NCBI RefSeq assembly: GCF_018812025.1
Contig: NC_063062.1
Coordinates: 37,418,728-37,482,727, forward strand
Direction: 5' to 3'
Length of the DNA: 64,000 nt
From: Megalobrama amblycephala
Lineage: Eukaryota; Chordata; Actinopteri; Cypriniformes; Xenocyprididae
Position numbers and translations under genes: made by a program. This document shows positions 1 through 12,819 of the stretch, piece by piece. Below the pieces are notes generated by a model that saw only the letters and a program-made list of their open reading frames with translations, was not told where the DNA came from and ran no database searches. Positions within the stretch are counted from its first letter, which is position 1. Each line of letters opens with the position of its first letter.

Positions 1-107
1 GGAAACATACATGTATTTTTTAAATGCATGTGATAGATCTTATTGTGAATGACCATCAATGTATATGTTTCATTTTTATACATTTTAATTGGGTTTTTCT
101 CACATTA

Positions 108-1280
108 TTAAAGGGATAGTTCACCCAAAAATGAAAATTATCCCATAATTTACTCACCTTCAAGCCATCCTACACCGTAAAACCTGATAAGTTACAGTAA
201 CTCAAACCATGTGAGGAAACCGATTCCCTTAAAACATTTAAGTTTTAAAACTAATACGAATGAGTACTGTAAACTCATATAAGTTAAATTCACCTATATT
301 TTAGTGTTGGTTTAGTCAATCATTAGAGTAAACTTTAAAGATTTTAAGTTTATTCCACACATTCAGTTCGAATTCAGGTAACAAATCTAACTAAGTTTTA
401 ACAACTATATAGCTATATGACTTGAGGAAAATAATTACCTTAAATGGTTTAAGTTAACCAAACTCAAAGAAATAAAGTTAAGTAAGACTAAGCAAAAACT
501 AACACTGGTTCAGTCAAACACAATCTTAGTTATATTAAATAATATCCTGGTTCTTCCCAGCTTTGTAATGTCACTGAATAGTGCCCGAGTTTTTGAAGCT
601 GCAAAAAGCGCATCCATCCATCATAAAAGTAATCCATACGACTCCAGTGGGTTAATAAATGCCTTCTGAATGAAGCAATGGGTTTTTGTAAGACAAATAT
701 CTATATATTTAAATACCCATATACTCACGTTCAGAGAGTCGAGCTTTGGTGGAAGGGTGACCTCTGACCTGTTGTATGACGTAGCGTAAGCTTAGGTACG
801 AATTGACAAACGATGAAGATTGAGCAAAACAAAACACCCATCACGAATTGGAAGTCTAAAACGAGAATTTTTAAAGAAAATTGTCAGAGGATTTCGATAT
901 AAGAGTAGAGGAGCTACGTCATAGATCAGAGGTCACACTTCTGCAGGAACTCGACTCTCCTAAACACGTGTACAGCTGTTGCCGGAAGCCAGTGATTATA
1001 GTTTATTAAATAAACATGGTTATTTTTCTCACAAAAACCCGTCAGAAGGCATTTATTAAACCACTGGAGTTGTATGGATACTTTTATGATGATGGATGTG
1101 CTTTTTGTAGCTTCAAAAACTCAGGCCATGATAAAGCTGGGAAGAACCAGGATATTATTTAATACAACTCCAACTGTGTGAAGGAATGAAGGAAGATAGT
1201 CATATACACCTAGGATGGCTTGGGGGTGAGTAAATTATGGGATAATAATGTTCATTTTTGGTTGACTTTTGACACTTTAA
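108..1280. mobile_element. Large palindromic TTAA-flanked non-autonomous DNA transposon
   Basis: Starts TTAAAGGGATAGTTCACCC and ends with the inverted counterpart ...CACTTTAA, with TTAA at both edges (108-111, 1277-1280). The arms pair over long distances. 540-700 is mirrored by 1025-1165 (shared pieces such as AATATCCTGGTTCTTCCCAG and its complement), and the GACCTCTGACC and ACGTAGC blocks near 760-790 are mirrored near 910-935. The left arm carries extra DNA at about 172-520 that has no partner on the right, which I read as a second insertion. No transposase is encoded. TTAA targets fit piggyBac or Kolobok-type families; the AAAGGG end favours the latter from memory. Confidence 0.7.
172..520. 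repeat. Insertion inside the left arm of the 108-1280 palindrome
   Basis: The arm sequence before 172 and after about 520 matches continuous sequence in the right arm, where only about 48 bases lie between the two matching blocks. The extra ~350 bp is A/T-rich and holds motifs such as AGTTACAGTAACTCAAA and AACTAACACTGGTTCAGTC, the latter partly inverted relative to TTAGTGTTGGTTTAGTC near 302. It is probably another small palindromic element. Its boundaries are approximate. Confidence 0.45.
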
Positions 1281-1935
1281 GTCCGCTCAGACCCTTTCAC
1301 TATCGCATATAATTTTTAAGCATAACAGCTGCATTTCAAAATCCAATCAACAAATGATGAATAGAACCAAGTTCCATCCTAAATATTTCCCGATAATCTG
1401 TTACAAATGGATGAATGTCACAATACAGAAGAAAAGATCTATCACTATATATACTGTATCTTTGTTTCATTGAGACATTAATAATTTAGTGTATCTGTTT
1501 TTTGTCTTGCGAAAATATCTAAACATTGTATAATACTATATATAATATTATTTTATACTATTTTCCTTCTAAGCAATATAACTGAGATTTTTTGCTTTTT
1601 CTTTAAAACATCTGTCATTTTATCAGTGTAGCAGTGGCATGCAGAGGTGGTCTGAAATGAGGACAATTCTATTTTGTAACATATAACATACAACATATAT
1701 TCTATTTAATAACTCTAACAGTCATTAATGTTACTTTTAAATTACGAATTGTTCTGTTTATTAAAATCAAGTATAAGTCTCATCAAATTAGTGTTTTCCA
1801 AGCATTTTTATATTTATTCCAAAACAACAGTTCTCTCACTTTGATATCTCCACTTTATCTCATGTCAAATTAAATTTGAAATGACTTGATGGACACGGTC
1901 ACTTAGATTTATACACTTTTTGATGTCAAGTCATA
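1281..1935. other. A/T-rich intronic stretch, no feature recognised
   Basis: About 650 bp with no long open frame and no convincing repeat termini. The 13-base string GATGGACACGGTC at 1888-1900 recurs at 3169-3181 with similar sequence following it, suggesting an old short duplication whose left copy was later interrupted by the 1936-2900 transposon. Confidence 0.5.
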
Positions 1936-2900
1936 TTAAAGGTGCCCTAGAATGCATTTTCACAAGATGTAATATAAGTCTAAGGTGTCCCCTGAATATG
2001 TCTGTGAAGTTTCAGCTCAAAATACCCCATAGATTTTTTTTAATTAATTTTTTTAACTGCCTATTTTGGGGCATCATTAAATATGCGCCGGTTCAGGCTG
2101 CGGCCCCTTTAAATGCCCGCGCTCCCCGCCCCCAAGCTCTCGACTCTAATACAGTGCATAAACAAAGTTCACACAGCTAATATAACCCTCAAAATGGATC
2201 TTTACAAAATGTTCGTCATTCATGCTGCATGCATGCATCAGATCATGTGAGTATAGTATTTATTTGGATGTTTACATTTGATTCTGAATGAGTTTGATAG
2301 TGCTCCGTGGCTAACAGGGCTAAAGCTAACATTACACACTGTTGGAGAGATTTATAAAGAATGAAGATGTGTTTATGAATTATACAGACTGCAAGTGTTT
2401 AAAAATGAAAATAGCGACGGCTCTTGTCTCCGTGAATACAGTAATAAACGATGGTAACTTTAACCACATTTAACAGTACATTAGCAACATGCTAACATTT
2501 AGAAAGACAATTTACAAATATCACTAAAAATATCATGATATCATGGATCATGTCAGTTATTATTGCTCCATCTGCCATTTTTCGCTGTTGTTCTTGCTTG
2601 CTTACCTAGTCTGATGATTCAGCTGTGCACAGATCCAGACGTTAATACTGCCTGCCCTTGTGTAATGCCTTGAACATGAGCTGGTATATGCAAATATTGG
2701 GGGCGTACATATTAATGATCCCGACTGTTACGCAACAGTCAGTGTTATGTTTTTCGGAGGTCTTTTAAACAAATGAGATTTACATAAGGAGGAGGAAACA
2801 ATGGTGTTCGAGACTCACTGTATGTCATTTCCATGTACTGAACTCTTGTTATGCAACTAAGCCAAGGTAAATTTAATTTTCCATTCTATGGCACCTTTAA
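1936..2900 (+). mobile_element. TTAA-type transposon family B, copy 1 (965 bp)
   Basis: Begins TTAAAGGTGCCCTAGAATG and ends ...TCTATGGCACCTTTAA, so it has inverted ends and TTAA borders. It is colinear with copies at 32086-33051 and 53692-54644 over its full length. Inside are a GC-rich block with CCCCGCCCCC (2124-2133), a TTTAAAT motif just before it, and AAAATGGATCTTTACAAA near 2192-2209. It encodes no transposase; short open frames in it are chance. Confidence 0.8.
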
Positions 2901-3411
2901 ATTTGATTTTGATATGGTATAAAGCTGAAATATCTGAGTGCGGAACACGCACAAAACCGACAGGTGGGCTTTATCATGTGAACAGTATAATAGGCCAATC
3001 ATAACTCAATGGAGGCATTGGCTCCTCTCAAGTGATTTTTCTCCATTCATTCTCAATCACCTCCTAACAAACCCACGGCATGCAGACCCAGTCTATTAAA
3101 ACTCAATGGGCTCATAGGAGGCAATTGAGACTCAGCTTACCGCTGTAACTTTAACCGCTGATATAGCTGATGGACACGGTCTGTTTAGAAAAATGATTTA
3201 TACAATTTTAATGTCATATTTTGTAATTTTGCATTGTTTTATCTTTGTACTGTGGATTATTTATTACAGTTGGCACTGCTCAGAGAAATGTCACCAAAAC
3301 CCAAAGAATCAAATAATATTACTGCAAGCAAAGACACTCATTACCACGACCTCAGTCACTCTAACGAGTTTACTGTAACCATGTCCTCCCTGCTGCTTTA
3401 CTGATGAGGGA

Positions 3412-3412
<1 letters not shown>

Positions 3413-3446
<34 letters not shown>

Positions 3447-3451
3447 TGTGC
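3413..3451. repeat. GT/TG microsatellite
   Basis: Nearly uninterrupted TG dinucleotides with one TA break. Confidence 0.9.
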
Positions 3452-3795
3452 ATGCAAGCACCATAAAATTAAGTTGCAAGCTGAACTGTCATGATTACTT
3501 TAGAGAACATAACCTATAATCTGAGAAGAACAGAATGAATCAGACTCATGCAGTATTCATGGAGCAATCAGAGAACGTTTCTCACACCCATTGTCTGTAC
3601 CCTCTGTCATAATAAAGCAATGTGGGATAATATGATGGTGTAAAGTGGGGATGTCATTTGGGTCAATGTGATCCTGACCTCTGGTGATTCTGAGACCGCA
3701 GGTGCATCATCTGGAAGCGGTTTGAGTGCACATGTGCATGTAAGTGTGCTGTTTGCTAATATGTGCCTCAGCATCTGTTTGTATGTGTGAATATG

Positions 3796-3899
<104 letters not shown>

Positions 3900-5207
3900 A
3901 CACCTGAGCCCTAGTTTGGTTTATGATGTTGTTTTCAGGGTAAACCTCAGTTCCTTGTACATTGTTTGTCTCATCTCTGTATTCTTTGATTGTCAATCCA
4001 TCCATTTCATTCTGTCTCTCTCAACTCTTTTCCAATGTTAAAAGTCATTCTGGTGTGTTGGATCCATGTGCCGTGGTGTTATACAGTACATGAACTGTAT
4101 GTGCCAGAGGAATTGTAACTAGTACTTCATGAATGTTACAGTCACTGAATGCTATACTTAGAGAACCACTGTCTCTTCAGACGTGCATCTCTGACCAGTA
4201 CTGGCCTAATTAGTAAGAAGTCCCAGTGCACATGAAACATTATTTCACGTTTCATTGCAAAGAGATGCAATATGTATGGCGACATGAGAGACCGGCTGGT
4301 GAAATGCAACAAGATATATTACTGCATATAAGTGACAAAGACAGAGGAGAGGAATGAATTTGATGAAATAAAGTGAATGATAGGATAGAATGAGAAAAGA
4401 ATCAGAAAGAAAATTAGATATTTAGAGTAGCGTTTGCAGGTTTGACTCTGCCAGTATTGTGATGTGTCAGGGGAGACCTCATCTGTCATCATTACAAAAA
4501 CCTGTCTGCATGTCTTCTTCTTACTAAAGGTGCCCCGATCAGGATTTTTGGGGCTGATCACCATTCATTGTTCACTGAAAACTGGGACTGGGACAATAAA
4601 ATCAATGCATTGTGAATCGAGAAATGATTCTGGATCGATTCTGAGATTTTCCGAATGCATCACAATTCTCTCTCTAATCTATTCTGAGTGTAGTTTTTAA
4701 CAGCAGATGCCACTGCATGCTTTAGAAACAGCCGTACTCTGCTTTCTTCCAATTCCTTACACACAACACTTGAACCTTCTATAAAATAATCATTCATAAA
4801 GTTCAAAAAGGTTGAAGCGAATTCCAGGTGTGTTTGCAGTGGGCTGTTTACATTAATCTCGAGTTATAAAAGCATTCTGAGGTCCAAGTTTTTGATTTGA
4901 ATTCTTCTATTCATCATGCAGTATTTATTTAATTAGTTAAGAGCGTGCACACAGAAATCCGCTTGGAAAACAGTATTTCTTTCATGGCTTAATGCAGTTT
5001 TAATAACTCTTTTTATTATCCAGCACATCCTGCAGTTTAGCAACAGCAGACTAAAGTTTATGACAATCCCTGATTTGATCTGGTTAAGTTAACATTAAGT
5101 TTGGGCTTTTAGAGAGGAACGAAAGTGCACCCCTTGCAAAAAATATTATATTTCATATTATATCTCTGGAACACTAGGTGTCACTGAGTTCAAATTACTC
5201 AGATAAC

Positions 5208-5695
5208 TTAAAGGGTTAGTTCACCCAAAAATTAAAATTCTGTCATTTATTACTCACCACACCTGTAAGACCTTTGTTCATCTTCGGAACACAAATGAAG
5301 ATATTTTTCATAAAATCCGATGGTTAGTGGTGAACCATAGTGAACCACTGAAATTTTGAAAAACATTTAAGATGTAACGAAGCCTCGTTTACTGAAATCA
5401 CATGACTTTGACATGCTCCGAACCACTGATTCGAAACCATAGATTCGTTAAGCTTCGAAGCTTCATGAAGCAGTGTTTTGAAATCACTCATCACTAGATA
5501 TTGTTGAATAAAGTCGTTATTTGTTTTTTTGGCACACAAAAAAGTATTCTCATCGCTTCATAACATTAAGGTTGAACCACTGTAGTCACATGAACTGTTT
5601 TAAATACGTCTTTAGTAGCTTTCTGGGCATTGAAAGTGTTAATTGACTTGCTGTCAGTGCAGGCCTCTCTGAGCCATCGGATTATAATACAGGAC
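5208..5695 (+). mobile_element. TTAA-type transposon, right end lost
   Basis: Starts TTAAAGGGTTAGTTCACCC, runs through CTTCGGAACACAAATGAAGA and continues to GAGCCATCGGAT, a layout familiar from abundant cyprinid elements. The expected inverted right end (GGGTGAACTAACCCTTTAA type) is missing and the similarity stops near 5695, so this is a truncated copy. Confidence 0.6.
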
Positions 5696-7620
5696 ATGCT
5701 GTCGATGAGCTCTACCAAATTTAGTGCCAACATGTCAAATTGTTTAAAAGATATCGCAATTTATGACAAATCCCAAAATGGCGGACAGTCGATTTGTCCA
5801 ATTCTGCCAAAATCAGTACAGACAGATTTGGCATGACCCAAGGAGTCCACAGACAATAATTTGATGGAGTAGGGGGAAAAAAATGGGGACCACTACATCT
5901 TAATGTATATATTAAACATGATCAGCATGAAGACAGGAATCAGGTGTATTTTGTTTCTATGACAAAAGGGTTAAAAAGCTATAACCATTTGAAAAGTGAA
6001 TATTTGAGTTGGTGGTGGTGCTATAAAGTTGGTCCTAGAGACTCTAAAGTTGGTCAGAATACTATTCAGGAACGCCACTGTAAATGTGCCAATTTTCATC
6101 ATTTTCATAAGTAGACTCCTATTGGGGAGGAAGAATAATAAGAAAACCAACAGATATAATAGCCTCTAAATAGCAAAATATATGGGTCAGCAGATGTTTT
6201 GATATTTTATGCTACTACTACCATCACCATCATCTTCAGTAGTACATCTATTGTTTAATTTTTAAACCTAAGCAACTTCTTTTCTTAAATTATTTGTTTG
6301 AAAAGTATTTAAATTAAGTTTCTTTCAAACAAATGCCACTTTATTTGTTTTTTGTTAGAAAATAACGTATACAGTGTAAGTGTAGCTTAAGTGTTTAAAT
6401 TTGCTTTTGAGCCACTGTACACTTACAGAAAAACAAAATGCAACACTAAGAATTTTGTCTCTTGATTTAATAAAGTCCATCCAAACATCAAAGGTCAGCT
6501 GTCATGATCAATTTCAGAAAAAGATGACGCACAATACACGTCTATGCCTTCATAAGCACAGCACATATTTCAGTATTCTTTCATTGACTGTGCTTCCTGT
6601 CAAAATAAAGCAATGTAATCTTAAGTTATAAATAAGCCATAGGATGTCACTCTACTTAATAAAGTCTGGCACTGGGGTTATTTAAAACAGAGCTTTAATT
6701 CATTTCTTCAGAAGCTTCAGTAAACAAAAATGATTTGAGTTTCATGGGGCAATCAAAATGCCATTATACAAGGACTCAATGAACCTCCAACGAACCACAG
6801 TGTACACTACAAAATTAAACTTTTAATATTAGAATATGTTTACTCTGCAGCAGATGAGAAAGAAATCTCAGCTGCCAGATGCTCAATAGGGCAGATCCTA
6901 AGGATGCAGCGCTTCTGTGCCAGGCCTGCACACATAAATCAATCTGACTGACAGCAGGCCTTCTCCTTCTTACCGCCAGATAAAAGTCTGAGATGTTAGG
7001 CTGCATGTTAAATGGGAAACTAAATGCAGAGAGGTATAATAAGATGCATGAGACATTGCAGATGATCCACCCAGCGGTACGAAAAGAGAGTCATCTCATG
7101 GGGAAAGAATATTAAATGTGATGTTGATATCTGGAGTTATGTTAAACCGTGTTTGACTCACCAGCAATCCTTAGAATGGACTGAATGGATCTTGCAATGC
7201 AGAGAGAAATGCAGTAAATAAAGTGTTGGAAATGAACAGTTCTGCTTCCCTGCTACATTGAGGAATGCTTGTGCTCTGATCAAAAGAAGAAGGAGCAATC
7301 TGCATAAATCAGGAGCAAATCATCTACTTCCACAGCTTGAGCTGAATGCACTGGAAACTGTCGCTGTGGACTCCTGGAGTCGAAGGATCTGACTGATGTA
7401 ATCTGATATATTAAAGGTCATCTGAAGAATAAATAAGCTTGAAGTTTTGTTGAGAAAAATTGCTTTGTTAAATGTGAGCTAAAAGGTTAACAAGAAATCC
7501 AAGAGTGTTTTCAGGGTGATCTCATTTGTATTCATACTGCAGGTGCGTCAAGTTTTGGTAATATTGTTGTAATAGACCCTAAAATGTACATGAATATATT
7601 AACAGACTCTAAAACGTAAA
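5696..7620. other. Intronic DNA, nothing recognised
   Basis: About 1.9 kb with no coding signal that I trust. Open frames are short and scattered. No repeat termini were recognised. Confidence 0.45.
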
Positions 7621-7624
7621 TCCT

Positions 7625-7637
7625 TTCTATCTATCTC

Positions 7638-7735
<98 letters not shown>

Positions 7736-7783
7736 CATCCATCCATCCATCCATCCATCCATCCATCCATCCATCCATCCATC
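7625..7783. repeat. Compound ATCT / ATCC tetranucleotide microsatellite
   Basis: CTAT repeats from 7625 to about 7733 run directly into CCAT repeats to 7783. A second compound array of the same two motifs lies at 8533-8691. Confidence 0.95.
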
Positions 7784-8139
7784 AGCGTTGTCCCCGATAC
7801 CACTTACAATATAAATAAATAAATAAATAAAAAGACAAGTAAACAGTCAGTAATAAAATAAGAACACATAAAATTGCAAATGATAGTACAAATAAATACT
7901 ATAGAATAAAGAGACAAATGAAATAAACACAGCTTTAAGTTTTTCAGGTGGGTTTAACAGTAGTATTCATGTATGAAATACTACAGAAATTAAAGTAATA
8001 TAATGTAAAATAACACTGGATAGTCTTCGTTGTAAAAATTAAATACAGATTAATGCTTACAAGTAAAGTTACAAAAGTTATTCAGTCAACAAAACTTGTC
8101 TTTTGTTCTTTGATTAACATGACAGACAGCAGCAGGAAT

Positions 8140-8505
8140 ATTAGGCTGCTGTCACTTTAAGAGCTGATGCACTGATGCAACATACTGTTACACGATAGGC
8201 GAATGCGATTTCTTTTTCAACTATCAACTGACTGTGTTCACCTGAATGCTCACCAAGATGGGCATTTTGACATATTTGTGTATGTATTTGACCATTTAAG
8301 AGCAATAAGCCACGAAAAAGAAGTCAATTTGGTTCTCGCGAGCTATTTGAGAGGTGCAAATTATGCGCAATACAAGCAATATTCAACAAGATTGAATGAA
8401 ACGAGTCAGTGTATCAATACTGCAGAACAGGAGTATTGGAACTGTTTCAGATATTTCAGTATCGATACATATCGCAATATCAATATTTTTGACAACGCTA
8501 CTATC
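8140..8505 (+). repeat. Old hAT-like element fragment (related to 56515-56823)
   Basis: TTAGGCTGCTGTCACTTTAA near 8141 and ATGCGCAATACAAGCAAT near 8362 are matched in order by the sequence at about 56525-56800. The following GTATTGGAAC...TTTCAGTATCGATACATATCG block resembles the remnant at 58720-58800. The 178-codon open frame across this stretch and the next microsatellite has no recognisable protein features. Confidence 0.5.
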
Positions 8506-8532
8506 AATCTATCCATCTGTCCATTAGTCCGT

Positions 8533-8539
8533 TCATCCT

Positions 8540-8593
<54 letters not shown>

Positions 8594-8656
8594 CATTCAT
8601 CCATCTGTCTGTCTCTCTGTCTATCTATCCATCTATCCATCTATCCATCCATCCAT

Positions 8657-8691
<35 letters not shown>
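8533..8691. repeat. Compound ATCT / ATCC microsatellite, second locus
   Basis: CTAT units from about 8541 to 8591, then mixed GTCT and CTATCCAT units, then CCAT units to 8691. Confidence 0.93.
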
Positions 8692-8693
<2 letters not shown>

Positions 8694-10425
8694 TGAGTTT
8701 CAATTAATTTTAATTGCGCTTCTTTACATTGAAATTTAATTGAAGATCTGCATCCTGATCAACAACTGCTGTATAAATACACCATTTATGGTTCAATACT
8801 TGCATGGTTTGAACCTACAACTTTTCAGTTACCAGCCCAGACATTTGAGCACGAGGCTGCATCTGTCTAGGATCTCCTCGAAGAGCTGTAATTGAGCAGA
8901 AGAACAGCTGTACTGCAGTCCTTTGGTATGTACTCACTCACAGAAGAAAAGCTTTGGCATGCATTAATCTGTAAGAAGGGTGTTATTTCTTTCGGGTCTC
9001 ATTTACACCTTCACATGTTGAGCTGTGCCGTTTCTCTCCCCATGATGCCAGGATGCAGCTACCCTGTGATTACTACTCCTCCTTCTGTGAGTCCCAAGTT
9101 CAACCTCACACTCACATTCAAACACATACGCACATCAAATTCTCACATAATTTCAATACAGGCACACTAATATGAGCTTACAATCATAATTGCACTCTGA
9201 ACAGGACAGAGCAAGAGAGAGAGAGATAGAAGGTCGCCAAGCAACGTTGTTAAGAGTGGGCAGAGGGGGGAAAAAACTTCACTTGCATTAGCATGGATTC
9301 AAGCATTCGCTTAGCGCTGGCTTCCGGTGAGACTTCAGGACCTTATGTGGGCATCCGAGTGAGTGATTGTTTAAAACATCACACACTGGTCATTTCATGA
9401 ATGTACAAGAACTCCAGAAAGAGATCAGTTTGCTAATATATGAGTCTGACTCATCCGCATGTCTGGGAATGTCTGAGATTAAATTTCTCATTTCCCTTCT
9501 CATCCTCCTTGCAAATAAACTCAAATATGTGTGTTTTCTTGAAATGATCAGCATCTATTTTCATGGTATTAATGATGATATGAAAACAGGAATTTTTCAA
9601 TTTATTTGTTTTTCCCAGTTGCACAAGTGAAATTCTCAAAACTGCTTGATTATCCTCCACATCTCTTGTGCACATCATAAGAGCAATTTCTCATTCTATT
9701 GAACAAATTGCCAATGCTTTGGTACATACATGTAATTGATTATGTACAATTGTCTGCCGTTCCCTACATTATCAATTGCTTATGTCATATTGATCAAAAT
9801 ATATTATATTATGCATTAGTTAATTAGATAAATGGTTAAACCAGTTGTCATAATCTGTCAAGCCAAGTGTATTTTCTGTTCATTTCTATTGGACATTTTT
9901 GTAAATTGATGAATTGGTCTCAGGGGGAATGTGGCTGATAAGACATTCCAAACGATTCTCTCCACGCTGCATTGCAAGGGAAGATATCCATCGTGAGGTG
10001 GATGAGAATCTGTGGCCTGACAGACCGGGACATCAGGAGGTGTAGAAAGACTGCACTCTCATTCCCCATACAGTGCTGCATGTACAGTTCTGCCTAAGAG
10101 GTGTTTCCTATGCTTACTTTTTTATTTTGCTGTAAAATAGTCTTTTTATTTTGTTTCGCAAATTTGACATTGTACAGTAATTTGTAGACAGACCAAAACC
10201 GTAAATGTGAATAATAATCTCTTGCAATCAGTATCCCACATACTGTAATGTATAACTTTGTACTGTTGAAACTGATATATGCCATACAGAAAAACTGCAG
10301 CCATGAAAATAGACATACATTAATCAGAGTGTCTATTTACACTAAGTGCAAATACCATTCCTTGTTGGCATATGCAATTTACACTAGCTCCACCCACCAA
10401 TGTCTGATTCCATGCAGAAATCAAC
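8692..10425. other. Intronic DNA, nothing recognised
   Basis: A/T-rich with no exon candidate. It includes a short GA tract near 9210-9228 and no repeat boundaries that I can place. Confidence 0.45.
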
Positions 10426-10429
10426 ATCT

Positions 10430-10575
10430 TCAGTGGTGCAGCAGTAGCAAGTAAGGCTCGCAGAACTGGCTTTTAACGCGATCGACGCAGGTTTGAATCT
10501 GCCTTTCTCCATTTTCCCATTACACATCACATCAGAAAGGCATTTAATTTCAATAAAAATAAAAAATAAAGTTCT
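10430..10575 (+). repeat. tRNA-derived SINE-like element
   Basis: GTGGTGCAGCAGTAGCAAG (10433-10451) is A-box-like, and GCAGGTTTGAATCTGCC about 40 bases later is a good B-box with a palindromic T-arm (GCAG...CTGC). The 3' side ends in an AAT-rich tail at about 10550-10572. This is the layout of a tRNA-derived SINE. Family name not assigned. Confidence 0.5.
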
Positions 10576-10654
10576 AAAACTGCCTAACGAGTGTTTAATT
10601 GTATTAAAAGTATTTATTAGATAGGGTTAGAGGTGCAAATAGCCACTGACTACA

Positions 10655-10865
10655 TTAATCCCATACCAGATCTAGGCAGGTGGAGCTGGGGAGGTGGAGG
10701 GTATCAGAGGAACTCTAGCTTACAGCAAACACTGAACCAGCCTATTTAAATGTTGAGCAAGCAATCTCATTGGCTGCAGGATAAGCAGCCATATGATAAT
10801 GATGCGATTGCTTGTTGATTGCACGTAAAAGACCAATCAGAATGCGCCATCTAGAGTTTCATGAC
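10655..10865 (+). repeat. Dispersed repeat F3, copy 1
   Basis: Shares AGATCTAGGCAGGTGGAGCT, a TATTTAAATGTTG motif, CTCATTGGCTGCAGGAT and AGACCAATCAG with copies at 18040-18240 (inverted) and 23465-23675. Family unknown to me. It carries two CCAAT-type boxes on opposite strands around a TATTTAAA motif, so it could come from a promoter-bearing element such as an LTR. Confidence 0.6.
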
Positions 10866-12265
10866 TGTTTTCGCAGCAACACTGGTTCACCTGATGCCGT
10901 GAGTTTGGGGTAAATAATTGAATTTCATTGCATTTATCGCATCCAAATTTAGTTCATTAGTAGTACTACTAGAAGTAGTATGAAATTGCACCTTATGAAG
11001 ATAAATTGCCAAAAGGGTAAATCACCTACACACCCTGACACACTCAATGTTGTGTCTTTCCTATAGCATACCGAGTGAGCAATAACAAAAACGACAAGAT
11101 GCCCCATCCCATTAGATAAAGTTAACTGCAGCTCTCTGCAGGATAATGAGTTCAGTTTTCTTTAAAACTGTGATTGATGATGCCCTCCCGCAGATACAAA
11201 GCTCTGTCGGGATTCTGCTATGGTCCAATTTACCCAGCAAGTCAACAGTTCAAAAGCGACGTCCCAAAGTGAAGTCCAAGCTTTAGCAGGAGTGTTTCAT
11301 CGTAGGGAGAGCTGCATGTGGCACGAAACCATTTATCATTAGTCTGGTATGGTAATTATTCAAATGAAATGACAAATGCTCATCTGGCCTGGTAGCATCT
11401 CCAAGAAAACCACATGTGATTCGTAGTGAAAATCTGCCAGAGGTCTTAGTGATAATCACTCACTCCCTCTGTAAAACACACAAATAGATCATAAAGCCCA
11501 TACAACATGGCATAACAGTACTCGCAATTTATTGTTCCAACATGGTTTGCCTCAAAGATATTTTTTTATGAAGGAATACTGTGATATGTAAATATCTGGG
11601 AAGGTTCTGTTCAAGAATTTCGGAAAATAAACAATGCCTGGCTTTTGAAAAACAGATTATGTAAATCTTTCCCCAACAAAGGAATGCTGCATGTTGCAGC
11701 AGCAGTTGCTCTCTCCCCATTTCTTCCTGAAACCCTTTCAGACCACAACAACACGTGAAGTTAATTTGAAAGAAAGGCAATGTGAGAAGATTTACTGGAT
11801 ATAAGTACAATCTAAAGATGTGGGAGCATTGGATATCCGTTCCTTTGAGTGAAGGGAGTCTTTTGTTCTGCTAAGCCAAGCCATTCTTTAATTAAAGGCC
11901 ATGCCATTATTATGTTGTGAAAAGGCTAATTTGATGACACATTCTGCTGGTATATGCTATAAGATGACTGGAAGAAACCAAAGAGATATAAAAAAGCCAG
12001 ATCAAAATGAAAAATGACAATATTTTTATCTTAAGAATGAATGTAAACAGATTAAGTTGGAGAGCAAGAGGCAAAAACAGGGCTGTGGAGTACAGAAAGG
12101 TCCGATTCAGAAACATTTATCAGTTCTTCTGAGTCAAAAGCAGAGACTATAAGGTAGCCTATCCTTTTTTTTCCCCCTGATTCAGATGATTTTTCCATTT
12201 TTCTGATGGGTATAAACTGTAACTGTAATCAAAAGGCATGCAACAAATATTATATTTTTGAAAAG
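10866..12265. other. Intronic DNA, nothing recognised
   Basis: No exon or repeat boundaries identified. Open frames are short and show no family features. Confidence 0.4.
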
Positions 12266-12479
12266 TTTTAGTTGGACATTCATCTAACATTTTTTAAATG
12301 TTACTACTTGTTTCAGAACGTTCAGAGAACATTCAAAAGTAACATTCCCATAATGTTTGAAGAATGATAAAATGGAATGTTCCTTCAACATTTGCATATG
12401 AGAAATCTTTATAAAACTTTTTAAAAATGAACGTTTTGAACGTTCAGAGAACATTCAGAAAAAAATGTTTTCATAACTT
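12266..12479. repeat. Degenerate AACGTTCAGAGAACATTC-type repeat
   Basis: The motif GAACGTTCAGAGAACATTCA occurs at about 12315-12335 and again at about 12437-12455, with ACATTC variants between. Related sequence resumes at 12820 (AACGTTAGCAAAATGTTC), so the 12480-12819 element is inserted into it. Confidence 0.5.
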
Positions 12480-12819
12480 TTAAAGGGATAGTTCACCCAA
12501 AAATGAAAATTCGATCATCAATTGCTCACCCTCAAGTTGTTCAAAATCTGTATAATTTTCTTTGTTCTGTTGAACACAAAGGAAGATATTTTGAAGAATG
12601 TGTTAAACTGAACAGTTTTGGGGCACCATTGACATCCATAGTATTTTTTTTTTCCTACTATGGAAGTTAGTGGTGCCCCAAAGTGGCCTGGTTACAAACT
12701 TTCTTCAAAATATCTTTCTTTGTGTTCAGCAGAACAAAGACATTTATACAGATTTGGAACAACTTGAGGGTGAGTAAATGATGACAGAATTTTCATTTTT
12801 GGGTGAACTCTCTCTTTAA
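12480..12819 (+). mobile_element. Complete TTAA-type miniature transposon (340 bp)
   Basis: Borders are TTAA (12480-12483 and 12816-12819). The left end AAAGGGATAGTTCACCC is mirrored by GGGTGAACTCTCTCTTTAA. Inner arms also pair: TTGTTCTGTTGAACACAAAG with CTTTGTGTTCAGCAGAACAA, and TTTGGGGCACCA with TGGTGCCCCAAA. It is a near-perfect hairpin with no coding capacity. Confidence 0.85.

Noticed and set aside
1888..3181. GATGGACACGGTC at two places flanking family B copy 1
   Set aside because: Too far from the element ends (TTAA borders are clear) to be its target duplication. More likely an unrelated old short duplication.
8203..8739. 178-codon frame on the plus strand
   Set aside because: It runs across a decayed transposon fragment into an ATCT microsatellite. 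No domain, and the C-terminal part is simple repeat.
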